Source of the DNA: SABI01 sp963678555
GTDB lineage: Bacteria; Spirochaetota; Spirochaetia; Sphaerochaetales; Sphaerochaetaceae
Direction of reading: 5' to 3'
Assembly: GCA_963678555.2 (NCBI GenBank)
Contig: OY782871.2
Span: 372,001-436,000, forward strand
DNA: 64,000 nt
Shown here: one piece after another, positions 61,746-64,000 of the stretch
How the letters are laid out: every line of letters starts with the position of its first letter
How positions within the stretch are numbered: the stretch's first letter is position 1
The notes under the pieces: generated by a model
The model's database searches: none
What the model saw: only the letters and a program-made list of their open reading frames with translations
What the model was told of the DNA's origin: nothing
Translations under genes and position numbers: made by a program

Positions 61746-62654
61746 GTGCAGGACCATCAGACCCATAAGACAAGAGCGATATTTCTCATGCTTCTCTCTG
61801 CGGCATTCTTCTCGTTCATGTCGATGTTCATCAAACTTTCGGGCGACATCCCTTCTATGGAAAAGGCTGTGTTCCGCAACCTCGTGAGTCTTATCATCGC
61901 CTTTTCGATTCTCAGATACCGCAGGCAGAGTCTGTGGGGAAGTCGGGCGAACAGGAAATTCCTCCTCCTGCGAAGTATGTTCGGAGGCGTTGCAATCATC
62001 CTCTATTTCTACAGTATCGACCACCTGATCCTCGCAGACTCTGCAATGCTCAACAAACTGAGTCCCTTTTTCGTTCTCCTCTTTGCCGCGATATTTCTGA
62101 AGAATCCGATCAGACCCTTCCACCTCCTCTCTCTTGTATTCGCCATGGCAGGTGCAGTGCTGATCATCAAACCGGGCTTCAACTTTACCTCACTTGCCCC
62201 TGCAATCGCAGGGCTCACTGCCGCCTTCATGGCCGGCATAACCTACACGATCATCAGTTACCTTGGTGGCAAAGAGAACAGCTATACCATCGTCTTCTTT
62301 TTTTCGCTCGTTTCTACGATCATCTGCCTGCCGTTTCTCTTCTTTGATCCGGTCATACCGACTTTCACACAGCTGATCTTTCTCATTCTCGCAGGCTCAA
62401 TGGCCGCGGGTGGACAGATACTGCTCACCGCATCCTACAGGTTCGCACCTGCAGGCGAGGTGTCCATCTATCAGTATTCACAGATCGTCATTTCAAGCAT
62501 TCTGGGGATCTTCGTGTTCTCGGAGTTGCCTGACTATCTGAGCCTCATCGGCTATATTCTGATCTTCACCGGAGGATATCTGATGTATCTCAGGGGCAAG
62601 AGATTTTCTGCCGGTGTATCTTCCGAGGAATCCTCACCCCCGGGCAGCTCCTGA
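61746..62654 (+). CDS. EamA/DMT-family transporter
   Basis: 302-aa inner-membrane protein with ten helices and two EamA repeats. It opens FLMLLSAAFFSFMSMFIKLSG; the second half has FMAGITYTIISYLGGKE and GEVSIYQYSQIVISSILGI. The KAVFRNLVSLIIAF-type motif after helix one is typical of S-adenosylmethionine or riboflavin DMT exporters, but the substrate is not clear. The start is GTG 61746, with AGGAG 6 bases upstream. It converges with a lipoprotein gene 9 bases after its stop. Confidence 0.87.
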   Translation: MQDHQTHKTRAIFLMLLSAAFFSFMSMFIKLSGDIPSMEKAVFRNLVSLIIAFSILRYRRQSLWGSRANRKFLLLRSMFGGVAIILYFYSIDHLILADSAMLNKLSPFFVLLFAAIFLKNPIRPFHLLSLVFAMAGAVLIIKPGFNFTSLAPAIAGLTAAFMAGITYTIISYLGGKENSYTIVFFFSLVSTIICLPFLFFDPVIPTFTQLIFLILAGSMAAGGQILLTASYRFAPAGEVSIYQYSQIVISSILGIFVFSELPDYLSLIGYILIFTGGYLMYLRGKRFSAGVSSEESSPPGSS

Positions 62655-62663
62655 ACAGGCTTC

Positions 62664-63230
62664 TCACGGCAGCACTGTCACCCACACGAACACATCATGA
62701 GGTGCTGCGGTGGTCCCGCCGAAATAGGGGTAGGAAAGATACTTGGTCCTGTCTGAGAAGGACCGGTTTTTCGGGAACACGACTGTAGATGAGCCGAAGG
62801 TAAAGCGATACGACTCATCATCACTCCCAATGTACCCGACCCCGCTCTCACCAGGTTCCATCACCCCTAGAAGTTCACTCTTCCGCTCACCATCAATATA
62901 GGCATATGCAAGAATCTCGAGACGCCCGTCATACCATCTCCAGCCGAAGCGTGCAGACCATTCATGGATGGCTGAAGGAGAACCCTCGGCAAAACCGAAC
63001 AGTTTGTTGATATCACTCTGGTCGGAACCGACATCATAGACAGCTGTCTCATCAAAACGAAAGCTGAAAGAGAGCGTGTCGCCCCTGATATAGGTAAGGA
63101 AATCATGATTCGAGTAGTGCCCTCCGGCAGGTATCCTGTACCGTACCTCCTGTTCGAATCCATCATAAAGAGTGCAGGAGAGGAAAAGAAAGATCATGAA
63201 CAGGACAACAGCGGATTTCAGGACTCTCAT
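62664..63230 (-). CDS. Putative lipoprotein, unknown function
   Basis: 188-aa protein. Leader MRVLKSAVVLFMIFLFLSC places the lipid-modified Cys near residue 19. The mature part is beta-rich, with YDGRLEILAYAYIDGERK and SYRFTFGSSTVVFPKNRS. No family is recognised. ATG 63230 is chosen over 63245 because it gives a normal leader length; neither has a clear ribosome site. It converges with the EamA gene and is divergent from the dehydrogenase gene. Confidence 0.7.
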   Translation of the reverse strand: MRVLKSAVVLFMIFLFLSCTLYDGFEQEVRYRIPAGGHYSNHDFLTYIRGDTLSFSFRFDETAVYDVGSDQSDINKLFGFAEGSPSAIHEWSARFGWRWYDGRLEILAYAYIDGERKSELLGVMEPGESGVGYIGSDDESYRFTFGSSTVVFPKNRSFSDRTKYLSYPYFGGTTAAPHDVFVWVTVLP

Positions 63231-63341
63231 GGTACCACTATACATGCTGATTGACCGTCACAGAAGGGGGCATACACCGTTTTTCTTTGTTTGCATTTCA
63301 GCTGGATGTCTGGTATCGTATAGCTCGATAAGGAGTATATG

Positions 63342-64000
63342 ATGAGAGCACTTCTGCTTAAAGGACTGAACTTCTATCCCACAGAAGAGGAACTGAACAG
63401 ACTCAAAGCTGACTTTCCTTCTGTCGATTTCACGGAGAGGGAAAGAAAAACCTATGATGCGTCTGATATTGCATCCTTCGATATCATCATGGGATTTCCG
63501 CGTCCGGCGGACCTGAAAGGTGCAACTGCTCTGAGATGGCTGCAGTCACCGACCGCCGGAGTCGATCCCTTTATCGACCTCAGTCTCTATGCACACCCCG
63601 GCGTGATCCTGACCAAGGGATCGGGCACCTACGGAAGACAGATCGGGGACCATGTCATCGGATTCATCATTGCACACAACCACGGCTTCCTGCACCACTA
63701 CGAAAACATGAAGGAGAAGAGATGGGAGATGATGTTCCCGGAAAAGGATCTGCGCCACTCAAAGCTCGCAATCATCGGGTTCGGAGATCTTGGGAAGCAG
63801 ATCGCACGCAAGGGAAAGGCTCTTGACATGGAGGTGCTTGTCGTACGAAAGAGCTCTGTGGAGAACCAGCATCGTGACGTTGACAGATGGTTCACTGCAG
63901 AGAGGATCAGAGAGGTTGTCGCAGAATCTGACTACACAGTTCTGGCGGCAGCAGGAACACGTCAGACCTTCCATCTGATCGATGCGGAAATGATTTCTCA
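63342..64000 (+). CDS. D-2-hydroxyacid dehydrogenase (5' part, runs off window)
   Basis: The frame opens MRALLLKGLNFYPTEEELNR at ATG 63342 (or 63339), with AAGGAG 6 bases upstream, and stays open to the window end (about 219 codons). The NAD-binding Rossmann motif IIGFGDLGKQIARKGKAL lies near residue 144. The catalytic-domain segment LQSPTAGVDPFIDLSLY comes before it. These are features of NAD(P)-dependent 2-hydroxyacid dehydrogenases such as phosphoglycerate or glyoxylate/hydroxypyruvate reductases. The later Arg, Glu and His active-site residues are outside the window. Confidence 0.85.
   Translation, partial: MRALLLKGLNFYPTEEELNRLKADFPSVDFTERERKTYDASDIASFDIIMGFPRPADLKGATALRWLQSPTAGVDPFIDLSLYAHPGVILTKGSGTYGRQIGDHVIGFIIAHNHGFLHHYENMKEKRWEMMFPEKDLRHSKLAIIGFGDLGKQIARKGKALDMEVLVVRKSSVENQHRDVDRWFTAERIREVVAESDYTVLAAAGTRQTFHLIDAEMIS

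Overview
The window looks like a chromosomal segment of a free-living, anaerobic, fermentative spirochaete (Spirochaetota, most likely Spirochaetales). The evidence is a class I (archaeal-type) lysyl-tRNA synthetase, two NADH-linked [FeFe]-hydrogenase operons with a Rex redox repressor, many lipoproteins with loose Cys lipoboxes, BspA-type surface repeats and roughly balanced GC content. The genus cannot be told from the sequence alone. Most genes have a clear AGGAGG-type ribosome site; lysK is an apparent leaderless exception.

Layout. 0-6.1 kb: end of a membrane-protein gene, a diguanylate cyclase interrupted by an in-frame stop, a SnoaL-like protein, an SDR, and two convergent phytoene-desaturase-like flavoproteins, each exactly 533 aa. 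6.4-11.9 kb: a first hydrogenase-type operon made of a NuoE-like subunit, a NuoF-like subunit fused to a GltD/NfnB-like flavoprotein, and a HydA-like subunit whose L1 motif reads TSCSPGW instead of TSCCPxW. 11.9-14.6 kb: a decayed vapC copy, an intact Phd/VapC-type toxin-antitoxin pair and a broken AAA/DUF4143 ATPase. 15.1-17.4 kb: MATE and EamA exporters. 17.46-22.16 kb: a segment bounded by a tRNA 3' fragment and a complete tRNA-CAU, each with a matching terminator, holding a complete IS66 element (8-bp target duplication), an abortive-infection gene remnant and a Gfo/Idh/MocA oxidoreductase. 22.2-25.2 kb: lysK followed 8 bases later by an ISL3 element with its 8-bp duplication. 25.4-32.5 kb: duplicated clostripain-like lipoproteins and a two-component system.

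32.6-38.8 kb: era, a glycosyltransferase-like gene, a ClpP-like protease with a large MFS protein, and an EEP nuclease/phosphatase lipoprotein. 38.8-44.7 kb: rex divergent from a canonical hydrogenase operon (NuoE-like, HATPase, thioredoxin-like ferredoxin, HydB, HydA), with a Rex-like operator over the rex -10 box. 44.8-47.5 kb: aspartate kinase and a MalK/UgpC-type ABC ATPase. 47.8-50.55 kb: an ISNCY-type transposase cassette with a DUF6431-like partner and small ORFs, beside a diguanylate cyclase tail. 50.8-54.3 kb: BspA-like lipoprotein, two-domain fasciclin protein and a CarH/LitR-like B12 photoreceptor regulator. 54.3-59.4 kb: PadR with a split permease and two secreted proteins. 59.7-64 kb: lipoproteins, a BCCT/protease chimeric pseudogene, an EamA transporter and the start of a 2-hydroxyacid dehydrogenase.

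Central theme: hydrogen and redox metabolism. The canonical operon should oxidise NADH and ferredoxin to H2 under Rex control. The other operon couples the same architecture to an NADP(H)-type flavoprotein and has an altered H-cluster ligand, so it is the best candidate here for an undescribed electron-bifurcating or transhydrogenase-like complex. The rest shows active gene turnover: three transposon types, several in-frame stops, remnants and local duplications.
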